From: Flavobacteriales bacterium UBA3364
GTDB taxonomy: Bacteria; Bacteroidota; Bacteroidia; Flavobacteriales_F; PHOS-HE28
Direction: 5' to 3'
Assembly: GCA_002360495.1 (NCBI GenBank)
Contig: DEQO01000066.1
Location: 1-64,000 of the forward strand
Length of the DNA: 64,000 nucleotides
The translations under genes and the position numbers were made by a program. Positions within the stretch are counted from its first letter, which is position 1; every line of letters starts with the position of its first letter. Under the pieces are notes generated by a model. The model was not told the origin of the DNA. It made no database searches and saw only the letters and a program-made list of their open reading frames with translations. This document shows positions 51,507-61,400 of this stretch, in pieces.

Positions 51507-52949
51507 TTAGTGGGTGATAGTCACTTTACGTGTGGCCGTCATGCCGTCCGCCAGCACGGTCATGAAGTAGCTGCCTTCGGCGATATCGCTCAGGTCCAAA
51601 GCGGCCTGTTGAGCACCAGCTCCGAAGCTCCTGGAGTTCTGGTACACCACTTCGCCCAGCATGTTCATCACGGAAATGTTCACCACGGCCGCACCGGGCA
51701 GATCAAGGTTCACGTTCAGGATGCCGTTCGTCGGATTGGGGAAGATGGACAGACCGTTCTCCAACACGTTCTCCTCGACGGATGCGGCAACAGAGGTCTT
51801 GAACGGTTCGACGTCGATGTCATCGAACGCCCCACCGGTAAGGATGTTCACACCGTTCGCTTTCAAGCGGAAGTAGCCCGTTCCGTAATCGCAGCAGATA
51901 CCATCACCGACGGCGTCGTAGATCTCGAAACGATAGCATTCGTTATCGTTGAGTGTCCAGTCGTAGGTGTACACGGTAGCAGCGGTGTATGGGGTCGTAG
52001 GGTCCTGTGCAACGATATCTCCGGCCTCGTCGAACAACTTCCAAGTGGTTTCGTTGGGGTAGTTGTCCGTCTTCAGTTCCAGTTGGACCTCGATCTCAGG
52101 CATGATCGAATTGTCCCCTGTGATAGACCCATTCACGGCGTTGTTACTCGCCACATCGTCGGTGGCCAGGAGCGTGTACGTGATGTTGTTGCTGGCGGTC
52201 GTCGGTGTGAAGGTGGTGATGGTGACGGTCTCCAGTTCGTAGGTACCCAGGTTCCCGGTCCAGTTCGCTGTTCCGAGCACTTCTGTACCGCGCTTAGCCT
52301 CGATGGTTCCGCTGGTCAACGGGGTCGTTCCCGTATTCTGCAGGCGGATGCTCAAGTCCACGGGGGTTCCCAAGCAGATCACCGGGCTGTTGACGTTGGG
52401 CAGAACGGAACCATCCGTTGGCGAATCAGCCAGGTATTGGTTGCACCCCTGGCACGAGGTCCAGAGCGCGCTGGAACTCAACGGCCCCACTTCGGTGATC
52501 ATGCGGTTGGGGCAAACGCGGTAGACCGTTGGGAAATAACCGATCTCCAATAGGTCGGCGATATCGCCATCATCAATGATGGGATAGGTCGTCCCCTCCA
52601 CCCAGTCACCTTGGGTGTTGGCTCCGGAGCCGTTCAGGTTGGCCAGGGTCGTTTGAGGATCGCCCTCGATGAAGAACACCATGGCCTTGTTGTCCGCAGT
52701 ACCCGGTCCGTGGGTATCGTACAAGGTGCGCAGTGCATGGGTCTCATGATAACTCCAGCACGGACCGCACCACGTGGCACTCACATCGATGAATACGGTG
52801 TATCCTTAGTCCAGATAGTCGTACAGCGTATGGGATTGGCCGTCCAGGTCGGTCCCGGTCCAGTTGGGACAGATCCGGTAGTCCGGCATTTGTGCGTTCG
52901 CGGCCGTAGCCAGTGCCAACGCAGAGGATAGGAGTAAGTTCTTTTTCAT
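51507..52949 (-). pseudogene. T9SS thioredoxin-domain protein interrupted by in-frame TAA
   Basis: The gene would encode 480 aa: signal peptide MKKNLLLSSALALATAANAQ from 52949, a thioredoxin fold around FIDVSATWCGPCWSYHETHAL, a beta-rich middle, a DNYPNETTWKLFDEAG...DAVGDGICCDYG module, and a type IX sorting domain (FPNPTNGILNVNLDLPGAA... MTATRKVTITH). The frame is uninterrupted except for TAA at 52806-52808 (codon 48), right before G-Y-T-V-F-I-D-V. A single base change (CAA to TAA) would explain it, with no frameshift. The downstream part has only an internal GTG (52782-52784), so a functional N-terminal start is unlikely. It may be a recent pseudogene, a sequencing error or a readthrough case. 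Confidence 0.85.
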
Positions 52950-53136
52950 GCGGGGAGCAGGTGTGTTTGGTGTTCTGTGAGCGACCGCAGGCCGTTGTTG
53001 TCCATTGCGGGTGTCGAAAGTAGAGGCATGTACGACACGGCTTACAGCGGCTTGTCGACAGGATTGGGATCCTATCATCCCTTATTGGGCAAGTCGAACA
53101 ACACATTCGAGGGACGGACCTACTGAAGTTGGGATC

Positions 53137-53144
53137 TACCTTTG
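53137..53144 (+). promoter_or_regulatory. TAnnTTTG -7 box upstream of the sorting-domain protein
   Basis: TACCTTTG at 53137-53144 is a perfect -7 match, 40 bp before the start at 53185. A minus-strand TACTTTCG (53015-53022), close to the consensus, could serve the divergent interrupted gene. Confidence 0.5.
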
Positions 53145-53184
53145 TCCAACCCCGAATAACCAGTAACGTCCAAGTACCTGAACT

Positions 53185-53940
53185 ATGGCATTACGCTACA
53201 TTTTCCCCTTCGCTGTCCTTTCCGCCTTTACCAACGCCTCAGCCCAAGGTCTGGTGACCTTGACCGATGAGGATGGGAACGTGGTCAACGGAACTGTGAT
53301 CTTCGTATCGACCACGCCGGAGGAGATACGCGATACGGTCAGCTTGACCACCCTTGTGGTCGGAACGGAGGACCGCGACGTCATGATCCGGCGTTACGAG
53401 GTCTGGCCGGTGGAAGGATCGCGCAATATGTTCTGCTGGGGTGTTTGCTATTCCGCATCCAGTTCGGGCACCCATCCTGTTTGGGAGTCCCCGCATCCTG
53501 AAACGCTATCGCAGGGCCAGCCCTTCGATGGTTTCCATGCCTACTACGAACCGACGGGCATGTCCGGTACGGCCCGTTTCCGCTACGTGTGGTATGACAA
53601 CAACGTACCCGATGCCCCTGACAGCAGCTGGGTGGACATCGACTTTGGTGGTGCCGTGGGGATATCGGAGAAAGCCGGTCTTAATGCTGAGTTGAACGCC
53701 ACACCGAACCCCTCTGCCGGGAACGAGATAGTGTTGAATTACACCTTGGCCGATCTAGGGCAGGGATCCGAGATCACCCTCTACAATGTCCTTGGTGAGA
53801 AGGTACGTCACCAGGCCCTTGCCAGCACACAAGGGCGTGTAACGATCGCGAGTGCTGATCTGCACAACGGCGTCTATTTCGCCAACATCGTTCGCAACGG
53901 CCGCATGGTCGCCACCCGCCGGGTGGTCATATCCCGCTAG
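53185..53940 (+). CDS. secreted protein with type IX sorting domain
   Basis: The 251-aa protein has a signal peptide (MALRYIFPFAVLSAFTNASAQ), a beta-rich middle (GNVVNGTVIFVSTTPEEIRD, SRNMFCWGVCYSASSSGTHP, then YVWYDNNVPDAPDSSWVDIDF), and a clear C-terminal sorting domain (ATPNPSAGNEIVLNYTLADLG, ITLYNVLGEKVRHQAL, NGVYFANIVRNGRMVATRRVVISR). It would be exported by the type IX system and attached to the cell surface or released. The two Cys of FCWGVC may form a disulfide. Its stop overlaps the convergent sirtuin gene by 4 bp. Confidence 0.85.
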   Translation: MALRYIFPFAVLSAFTNASAQGLVTLTDEDGNVVNGTVIFVSTTPEEIRDTVSLTTLVVGTEDRDVMIRRYEVWPVEGSRNMFCWGVCYSASSSGTHPVWESPHPETLSQGQPFDGFHAYYEPTGMSGTARFRYVWYDNNVPDAPDSSWVDIDFGGAVGISEKAGLNAELNATPNPSAGNEIVLNYTLADLGQGSEITLYNVLGEKVRHQALASTQGRVTIASADLHNGVYFANIVRNGRMVATRRVVISR

Positions 53941-54632
53941 TCCCGTTCATTCATCCAATCCAAAGCCAGCGAGGGTACTCCTTCGCTGGCTTTCGTCTTG
54001 ATATGGGTCACTCCGTGCCGGCGGATCTCCACTTCGCCGGGGTCCACAAGCACGATGGGACAGCCCTGCCGGGCATAGTGGACCAGGCCGGCCGCCGGAT
54101 AAACGGCCAATGAGGTCCCTACCACCAATAGGCGGTCCGCCCGGCTGACCAGTTCTGCGGCCTCGGGCAACAAGGGCACCTCTTCCCCGAACCAAACGAT
54201 GTGCGGTCGGAGTTGGGATCCCAGTGGGCATAGTGCTCCCAAGGCCAGGGATGGTCCGTTGATCCGTGTGACCAATGAGGGGTCGACGGTGCTACGCGCC
54301 TTCAGCACCTCCCCATGCAGATGGAGCACACGGCTGCTCCCGGCCCGCTCATGGAGGTCGTCGATATTCTGTGTGATCACATCGACATGGAAGCACCGTT
54401 CCAGTGTTGCAATGGCCCTGTGCGCCAGGTTGGGAACGGCCTGGATCACCTGGGCCCGGCGGAGGTCATAGAAATGCAGGACGGTAGCGGGATCCCGGTG
54501 CCATGCCTCCGGTGTGGCCACATCCTCCAAGCGGTACTCTTCCCACAACCCATCGCTGTCGCGGAAGGTGCGCAGGCCGCTTTCCGCGCTGATCCCGGCC
54601 CCGGTAAATACCACGATGCGTTGTCGTTCCAT
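53937..54632 (-). CDS. SIR2-family NAD-dependent deacylase (zinc ligands lost)
   Basis: The 231-aa protein starts at MERQRIVVFTGAGISAESGLRTFRDSDGLW, giving the NAD-binding GAGIS and FR motifs. TQNIDDLHERAG, the catalytic His of VLHLHGEV, and VVGTSLAVYPAAGL complete the sirtuin core. Y-D-L-R in HFYDLRRAQ matches the Y-x-x-R of class III desuccinylases. The four zinc Cys are missing; only one Cys (GALCPLGSQLRP) remains in that region, which is common in this phylum. The frame reaches 54674, with Mets at 54656 and 54632; the latter fits the usual N-terminus best. It probably deacylates proteins or acts in NAD metabolism. Confidence 0.9.
   Translation of the reverse strand: MERQRIVVFTGAGISAESGLRTFRDSDGLWEEYRLEDVATPEAWHRDPATVLHFYDLRRAQVIQAVPNLAHRAIATLERCFHVDVITQNIDDLHERAGSSRVLHLHGEVLKARSTVDPSLVTRINGPSLALGALCPLGSQLRPHIVWFGEEVPLLPEAAELVSRADRLLVVGTSLAVYPAAGLVHYARQGCPIVLVDPGEVEIRRHGVTHIKTKASEGVPSLALDWMNERD
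53962..53993 (+). terminator. terminator embedded in the 3' end of the sirtuin gene
   Basis: AAAGCCAGCGA (53962-53972) and TCGCTGGCTTT (53983-53993) are perfect 11-bp arms, ending in TTT. The hairpin is 22 bp past the stop of the plus-strand sorting-domain gene but lies inside codons of the convergent sirtuin gene. Confidence 0.65.
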
Positions 54633-54814
54633 TCCGGTTCGCAGTTCGGGGAGCATGGGCCTCGTCCGCCGCACTCAAAGTAACCCATCAAAAGGATGGC
54701 TTCAGGAACGGTAGCTTCCGTTATTTTCGCGCCTCTTCGTTGGACCATACCCGCTGCGCATAGCACGACGTTACCCCCCTTTTTAGTACACAAGCCCGAC
54801 GTGAAGGGGACAGG

Positions 54815-55423
54815 ATGATCGATAGCCTGAACGGTGAAGTATTGGATGTTGCGCAGGACCATGTGACGGTCGATTGCCACGGTGTGGGCTATCTGGTACA
54901 TGCCCCGGCCTCCACACTGGCGCAGCTTCCCCGGCAAGGCAGGGTGCGGTTGCACGTGCATTATGCAGTCACCGTGGATGTGCGTTCGGGAAGCAGTGAT
55001 CATCGCCTGTTCGGTTTCCTGCACCGGGACGACAGGCAGTTGTTCCGCCGGTTGATCGAGGTGCAGGGCGTGAGCGCCACCATCGGCATGGGGATCATGG
55101 GCGTTCGCACGGCACAGGAGATCCACACTGCGATCCTGACAGGCGATGAGTCCATGTTGAAAGGCGTGAAGGGGATCGGTCCCAAACTGGCACAGCGGAT
55201 CATTGCCGACCTGCAGGGCAAACTGTCCGGTGTGCCATTGCCCAGCGGCGGGGTCGTGATGTCCCCGGGCAATACCCTCAAGACCGAGGCGTTATCGGCG
55301 TTGATCTCCCTGGGGGTGGATCGCATGAAGGCCGAACGCGCCTTGAACACCGTGCTCCAGGATCGGTCGAGCGAACCGCCATCGGTGGAGGAATTGATCA
55401 AGTTGACCCTGAAGAACCTCTGA
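54815..55423 (+). CDS. ruvA: Holliday junction DNA helicase subunit RuvA
   Basis: The 202-aa protein has an OB-fold (IDSLNGEVLDVAQDHVTVDCHGVGYLVHAP), helix-hairpin-helix motifs (LIEVQGVSATIGMGIM and LKGVKGIGPKLAQRIIADL) and a C-terminal RuvB-contacting domain (LKTEALSALISLGVDRMKAERAL). It forms the tetramer that holds the Holliday junction for RuvB. The order ruvA then sprA is conserved in this phylum. A TATTTTCG at 54722-54729 is a near-consensus -7 box about 90 bp upstream. sprA begins 16 bp after its stop. Confidence 0.97.
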   Translation: MIDSLNGEVLDVAQDHVTVDCHGVGYLVHAPASTLAQLPRQGRVRLHVHYAVTVDVRSGSSDHRLFGFLHRDDRQLFRRLIEVQGVSATIGMGIMGVRTAQEIHTAILTGDESMLKGVKGIGPKLAQRIIADLQGKLSGVPLPSGGVVMSPGNTLKTEALSALISLGVDRMKAERALNTVLQDRSSEPPSVEELIKLTLKNL

Positions 55424-55439
55424 CCGTCCGACAACCTCA

Positions 55440-58400
55440 ATGACCTCGTACCTCATTCCGAAACGCCTTTGGGGCATGCTGGGCAGGATCGTCCTGCTTG
55501 CGGTGATGGCCGGGGCGGCGGATGATGTGAAAGGGCGGGCTTTGCTGTACACGGCCCTGGTGATGCAGGTGGATTCGCCGGAGGTGCAGCTCCAGTTCCC
55601 GCTCACCGATCCGCTTACACCGGGCGCACCGTCCACCGGGAACATCAACCTCGCCGATCCCGATAACATCCGGAACGAAGTGATCTACGACCCGGTCACC
55701 GGTCAGTATATCATGCAGAGTTCCGTGGGCGGCTCCTTCGACTACCGGCCGCCCATGAGCCTGTCGTTGGACGAGTACCTGAACTACGACATGCAGCGCA
55801 GTATGGAGAACTACTGGCTGGACCGCGTGGAGGAGGACAGCCAGAGCGCGCAGAAGGAGTTGATCCCTGCGATCAAGGTGCGCGGTGAGGCGTTCGACCG
55901 GATCTTCGGTGGGAACACCATCGACATCAAGCCGCGGGGCTCGGCGGAGGTCATCTTCGGCATCAACATCAGCAAGACGGAGAACCCGCGGATCCCGATC
56001 AACCAGCGGCGCATCACCACGTTCAACTTCGACCAGCGGATCCAGTTGAACCTCGTGGGGAATATCGGGGAGAAGCTGAAGATCAACACCAACTACAACA
56101 CCCAGGCCACCTTCGATTTCGAGAACCAGGTGAAGTTGGACTACACCGGGTACGAGGACGAGATCATCCAGAAGATCGAGGCCGGGAACGTGAGCCTTCC
56201 CTTGCGCGGCACGCTGATCCAGGGCAGCCAAAGCCTCTTCGGTTTGAAAACGGAACTGCGTTTCGGCCGGTTGACCGCCACCGCGATCTTCAGCCAGGAG
56301 AAGGGCCAGCGCCGCAACGTACAGTCGCAGGGCGGTGCACAGACCACCAACTTCGATATCAAGGCGGACGAATACGAAGCCAACAAGCACTACTTCCTGA
56401 ACTACTTCTTCAGGGACCGGTACGATGCGGCCATGCGCACGCTGCCCACGGTGAACAGCGGTGCCCTCATCCAGCGGATCGAGGTGTGGGTGACCAACAC
56501 CCGGCAGGACTTCCAGCAAACGCGGAACATCGTCGCTTTCACCGACCTCGGTGAGGATGCCAGTGCAGCGTCCATCGCGGCAGGACACATCAGCACCGGC
56601 CTACCGCCCGGGCTGGTGCAGGACGGGCCCGGCGACCGTGCCGACAATGCCGCGAACACCTTGTACCAGCAAGTAAGTACCAACACGGGCATCACCGGGT
56701 TCGAGAATTCCAGTGAGGCCTTGCAGCAGCTCGGGCTTGTGGCCTCGCGCCACTTCGAAAAGCTGGAAAGTGCGCGCTTGCTCACACCCAGCGAATACAC
56801 CGTGAACCAGCGCCTCGGTTTCATCACCTTGAACCAGCAGCTGAACAACGATGAGGTGCTGGCCGTGGCCTATCAATACACGCTCGACGGCATCACCTAC
56901 CAGGTGGGCCAATTCGCCCAGGACGGGGTGTTCACCGGGACCGATCCCGGAGGGGGCACCGGAACGCAGGAGCCGCAAGGCACCGAGGCATTGGTCCTGC
57001 GCCTGCTGAAGGCCACGATCACCAATCCACGGATCCCGCTCTGGGACCTGATGATGAAGAACGTGTACTCGTTGGGCGCCTTCCAGGTGAACGAGGACAA
57101 GTTCCGCCTGGACCTGATCTACAACAACCCCGTTACAGGCGTCGATGTGAACTACATCCCCCTGGCGCCGCTGGACCAGATCCCGTTGATCCAGTCGTTG
57201 GGCATGGACCGGCTGGATCCGAACAATGCGCCGAACCCGGATGGTTGGTTCGACTTCATCGACAATGCAGCCACCACCGGTGGCACGATCCAATCACAGA
57301 GCGGGCGTGTGTATTTCACCGTGCTGGAGCCCTTCGGCAGTTACCTGGACGCCCAACTTGTCGGGGTGCCCCCGGAGATCAAACGCACCATCGTCTACCA
57401 GCAGTTGTACGACAGCACCAAGGTCGCCGCGCAGAACATCCCGGAGCTGAACCGTTTCCGTTTGAAGGGCAGTTATCGTTCCGCGAGCAGTGATGTGATC
57501 TCGCTGAACTCCGTGAACATCCCGCAGGGTTCCGTGAGCGTTACCGCGGGTGGTGTGAAGTTGATCGAGAACCAGGACTACACCGTGGACTACAACCTGG
57601 GCCGTGTGCGGATCCTGAACCAGGGGATCCTGGAAAGCGGCACGCCGATCAATATCGCATTGGAGAGCAACTCGCTCTTCAGCATACAGACGAAGACACT
57701 GGCCGGGGCGCGGTTCGACTATAAGATCAACAAGGATTTCATCATCGGTGGTACGGTGATGAACCTCTACGAACGACCGTTGACCCAGAAGGTGAACGTG
57801 GGGGAGGAGCCGATCCGGAACACGATGCTCGGGCTGGATGCGAACTGGCAGAGCAAGTCGCAATGGCTCACGGACATGGTGGACAAACTGCCGTTCTATG
57901 CAACAAAGCAGGAGAGCAACGTGACCGCGAGCCTGGAGGCCGCGTACTTGATCCCCGGCCACAGCCGCGCGATCGGGAATGCCGGCACCAGCTACATCGA
58001 CGACTTCGAGGGCAGCGTTAGCGTGATCGACCTGCGTACACAAAGCCTCTGGTTCCACGCCGCCGTTCCGCAGGGGCAGTTCTCGCTTTTCCCCGAGGGC
58101 GAACTGGTGAACGATCTGGGCGCGGGCTTCCGCCGCGCGCGATTGTCGTGGTACGTGATCGATCCGCTGTTCTTCCGCAACAACGAACTGACCCCCGCGA
58201 ACATCAGCAACAGCACATCCATCCGGTCCGACAACCGGATGCGCGAGGTCCTGGAGCAGGAAGTGTTCCCCAACCGCCAGCTGGCTGCGGGCACCCCGAC
58301 CAACATCCCGGTGTTGGACCTCACCTACTATCCGTCGGAACGCGGTCCGTACAACTACAACCCCGACCTGACGGACCAGGGTGATCTCTTCACACCGGAG

Positions 58401-61400
58401 AACAACTGGGCCGGTATCACGCGGCGCATCACCACAACGGATTTCGAGGCCAGCAACATCGAGACGATCCAGTTCTGGGTGATGGATCCGTTCTACAACG
58501 CGAGCAACAGTGCCGGGGAGCCGGCCACGAACGTGAACTCGGTCAACAGCACTGGTGGTGACCTCTATATCAACCTGGGGAACATCAGCGAGGACATCCT
58601 GCGTGATGGGCGCAAGAGTTTTGAGAACGGTCTGCCCAATGCGCCAGATGATGTCTCCCAAGAAACGGACGAGACCGTCTGGGGTGTCGTGCCGACCACC
58701 CAGAGCGTGGTGAACGCCTTCGCCATTGCCCAAGGGGACAACAACAGCAACCGCTTCCAGGATGTCGGGCAGGATGGCCTCGCGAGCCCGGCAACGGGGA
58801 TCGCCGGAAGGGACGAGTCCGTTTTCTTCGCGGATTACCTGAACACCCTGAACCCCGGCGCGCGCAACCGGTGGCAGACGGACCCCTCCAACGACGATTA
58901 CCACTTCTTCCGCGGCTCTGATTATGATGCCGACGGTTTGGACGTGCTGGAGCGCTACAAACGGTTCAACGATCCGGAGGGCAACAGCATCACCGACGAG
59001 GATGCGCAGGAGAATTACCCCACACAACAGACCACCCTGCCTACCACGGAAGACATCAACCAGGACCAGAACCTTTCAGAGAACGAGAGCTATTGGCAAT
59101 ACAAGATCCCATTGAAACCTGCGGACATGGTCGTGGGCCGGGGTTTCATCACCGACCGGATCCTGGGCACGGCCAATACGCCCGAAGGTCCCAAGCAAGT
59201 GTACTGGTACCAGTTCAAGGTACCGGTGAAACAACCCACCGATGTGATCAATGGGATCCAGGATTTCCGCAGCATCCGGTTCCTGCGGATGTTCATGCAC
59301 GGCTGGCAGCAGGAGGCCACGCTACGCTTCGCACGCTTCGAGTTCGTCCGCGGCGAATGGCGGAAGTACTTGCAGACCTTGCAGACCCCGGGCGAGGTGA
59401 TCCCTGGCGACCCCGACCCAACACTGTTCGAGATCGCCGCGGTGAACATCGAGGAGAACGGCAACCGAACGCCCATCAACTATGTGCTGCCGCCCAACAT
59501 CAACCAGGAGATCGATGTGGCCAGTGCGAACCTGCGTAACCTGAACGAACAATCGCTGCAGTTGCGGGTATGCAACCTGCCCGATGGGGATGCGCGTGCC
59601 GGCTTCCGCAATGTGCAGTTCGATATCCGCAGCTACAAGAAGCTGCGCATGTACATCCACGCCGAGTCGCGTGACGCCAACTTCCCGATCGAGTACGGTG
59701 ATGCCACCGTGTTCGTGCGGTTGGGCAATGACCTCGATCAGAACTACTACGAATACGAGGTGCCAGTGGTGCCTTCGCAGTTCTTCAACCGCGACCCGTT
59801 CAGTGTCTGGCCCGAGGCGAACAACATGATCATCGAGTTCGCCAAACTGAACGACCTGAAGATCCAACGTGACCAGTCGGGCGCTTCGCGCACGGATCGT
59901 TATGCCGGCAGCGATGGCGACCGCCGTGTGTTCGTGAAGGGGAACCCGAACCTGAGCCAGATGCGTTCGATCATGATCGGTGTTCGCAACCCGAAGAAGG
60001 AGGGTGACGAGGCCAATCCATGGAAGCAGGACGACGGCCTGCCGAAGTGCCTTGAGGTGTGGGTGAACGAACTACGCTTGACCGATTTCGACCAGAGCGG
60101 TGGCTGGGCTACACTGGGGCGTGTGAACGCGCAACTGGCCGACCTGGGGAACGTGAGCGTGGCCGGTAATTACAGCACGCCCTTCTGGGGCAGCATCGAC
60201 AAGCGGGTAAGCGAGCGCCAGCGCGAAACGAAGTACGGCGTGGACGTGAGCGCCAACCTGGAGATGGGCAAATTCCTACCGGAGGCCAGCCAGGTGAAAG
60301 TGCCGCTGTACATCGGGTATACCGAGCAGATCAGCGATCCGCAGTTCGATCCCTTGAACCCGGACATCCTGTTCACCGATGCGACCCGAACGCTATCCAA
60401 GGATGAGCGAAAGGAACGCAAGAAGCTCACCCAGACCTACACACGGAGACGGAGCATCAACCTCACCAACGTACGCAAGGAGCGGGAACAGGGTAGCAAG
60501 GAGCAGTTCTTCGATGTGGAGAACCTGAGCTTCAACTATGCCTATGGTGACCAGGAGTACCGCGACGTGAACACGGCCTACGAGAACACCCGCACGTACC
60601 GGGGTTCGATCGCGTACGTGCACAACCCGAAGCCCCGCCCGATCGAACCTTTCGCGGACGTGGGCTTCGTGAGCAAGAGCAAATGGCTGAAGCTGGTGAA
60701 GGATTTCAACGTGAACATGGGCTTCAAGCAGATAACCATGCGCACGGCCGTCGACCGGAGCTATCTGGAACGCCTGGTCCGCCCCAACCCGGACATCGAG
60801 ACCCTGCCACCGACCCCCACCTACAACAAGCACTTCAACTGGAACAGCCAGTACGGCTTCCGGTACGACATCACCAAGTCGTTGAAGGTGGATTTCAATG
60901 CGAACAACATGGCCTTCATCGGGGAGACCCCGGGCCGTGTGAACGCCAAGTCCGGGAACGATTATGACCTGTGGAAGGATAGCGTTCTGACAAGTATCAG
61001 GAACTGGGGAGAACCATCGCACTACGATCACACGATCGGCATCACCTACACACTGCCGCTGGACAAATTCCCGCTCACCGACTGGCTTACGGTGAACACG
61101 GGGTATACCGCAGGATATCAGTGGGACCGCGCGCCACTGACGCAGGATTCATTGGGTGCGGTGATCCAGAACTCCCAGAACATCTCGGTGAACGGTCAGC
61201 TGAACTTCGTCAACCTCTACAACAAGTCGAAGTTCCTGAAGAAGGTGAACGACAAAGGCAAAGGGCGACCGGCGAAAGCGGGCGGCGGCAAGACGAGTGT
61301 GGCCAAACCGGACTCCACGGCGAAGCAACCGAAAGGCGAGCCGTTCAACATCCTCGAAGCCTTCGCCCGCGTTATCATGATCGTGCGCACCGGCACCGTG

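Noticed and set aside
51507..53078. two separate genes, one starting at GTG before WCGPC and one short secreted peptide
   Set aside because: The upstream 47 codons hold the signal peptide and the start of the fold in the same frame; a thioredoxin fold would not begin at the active-site strand.
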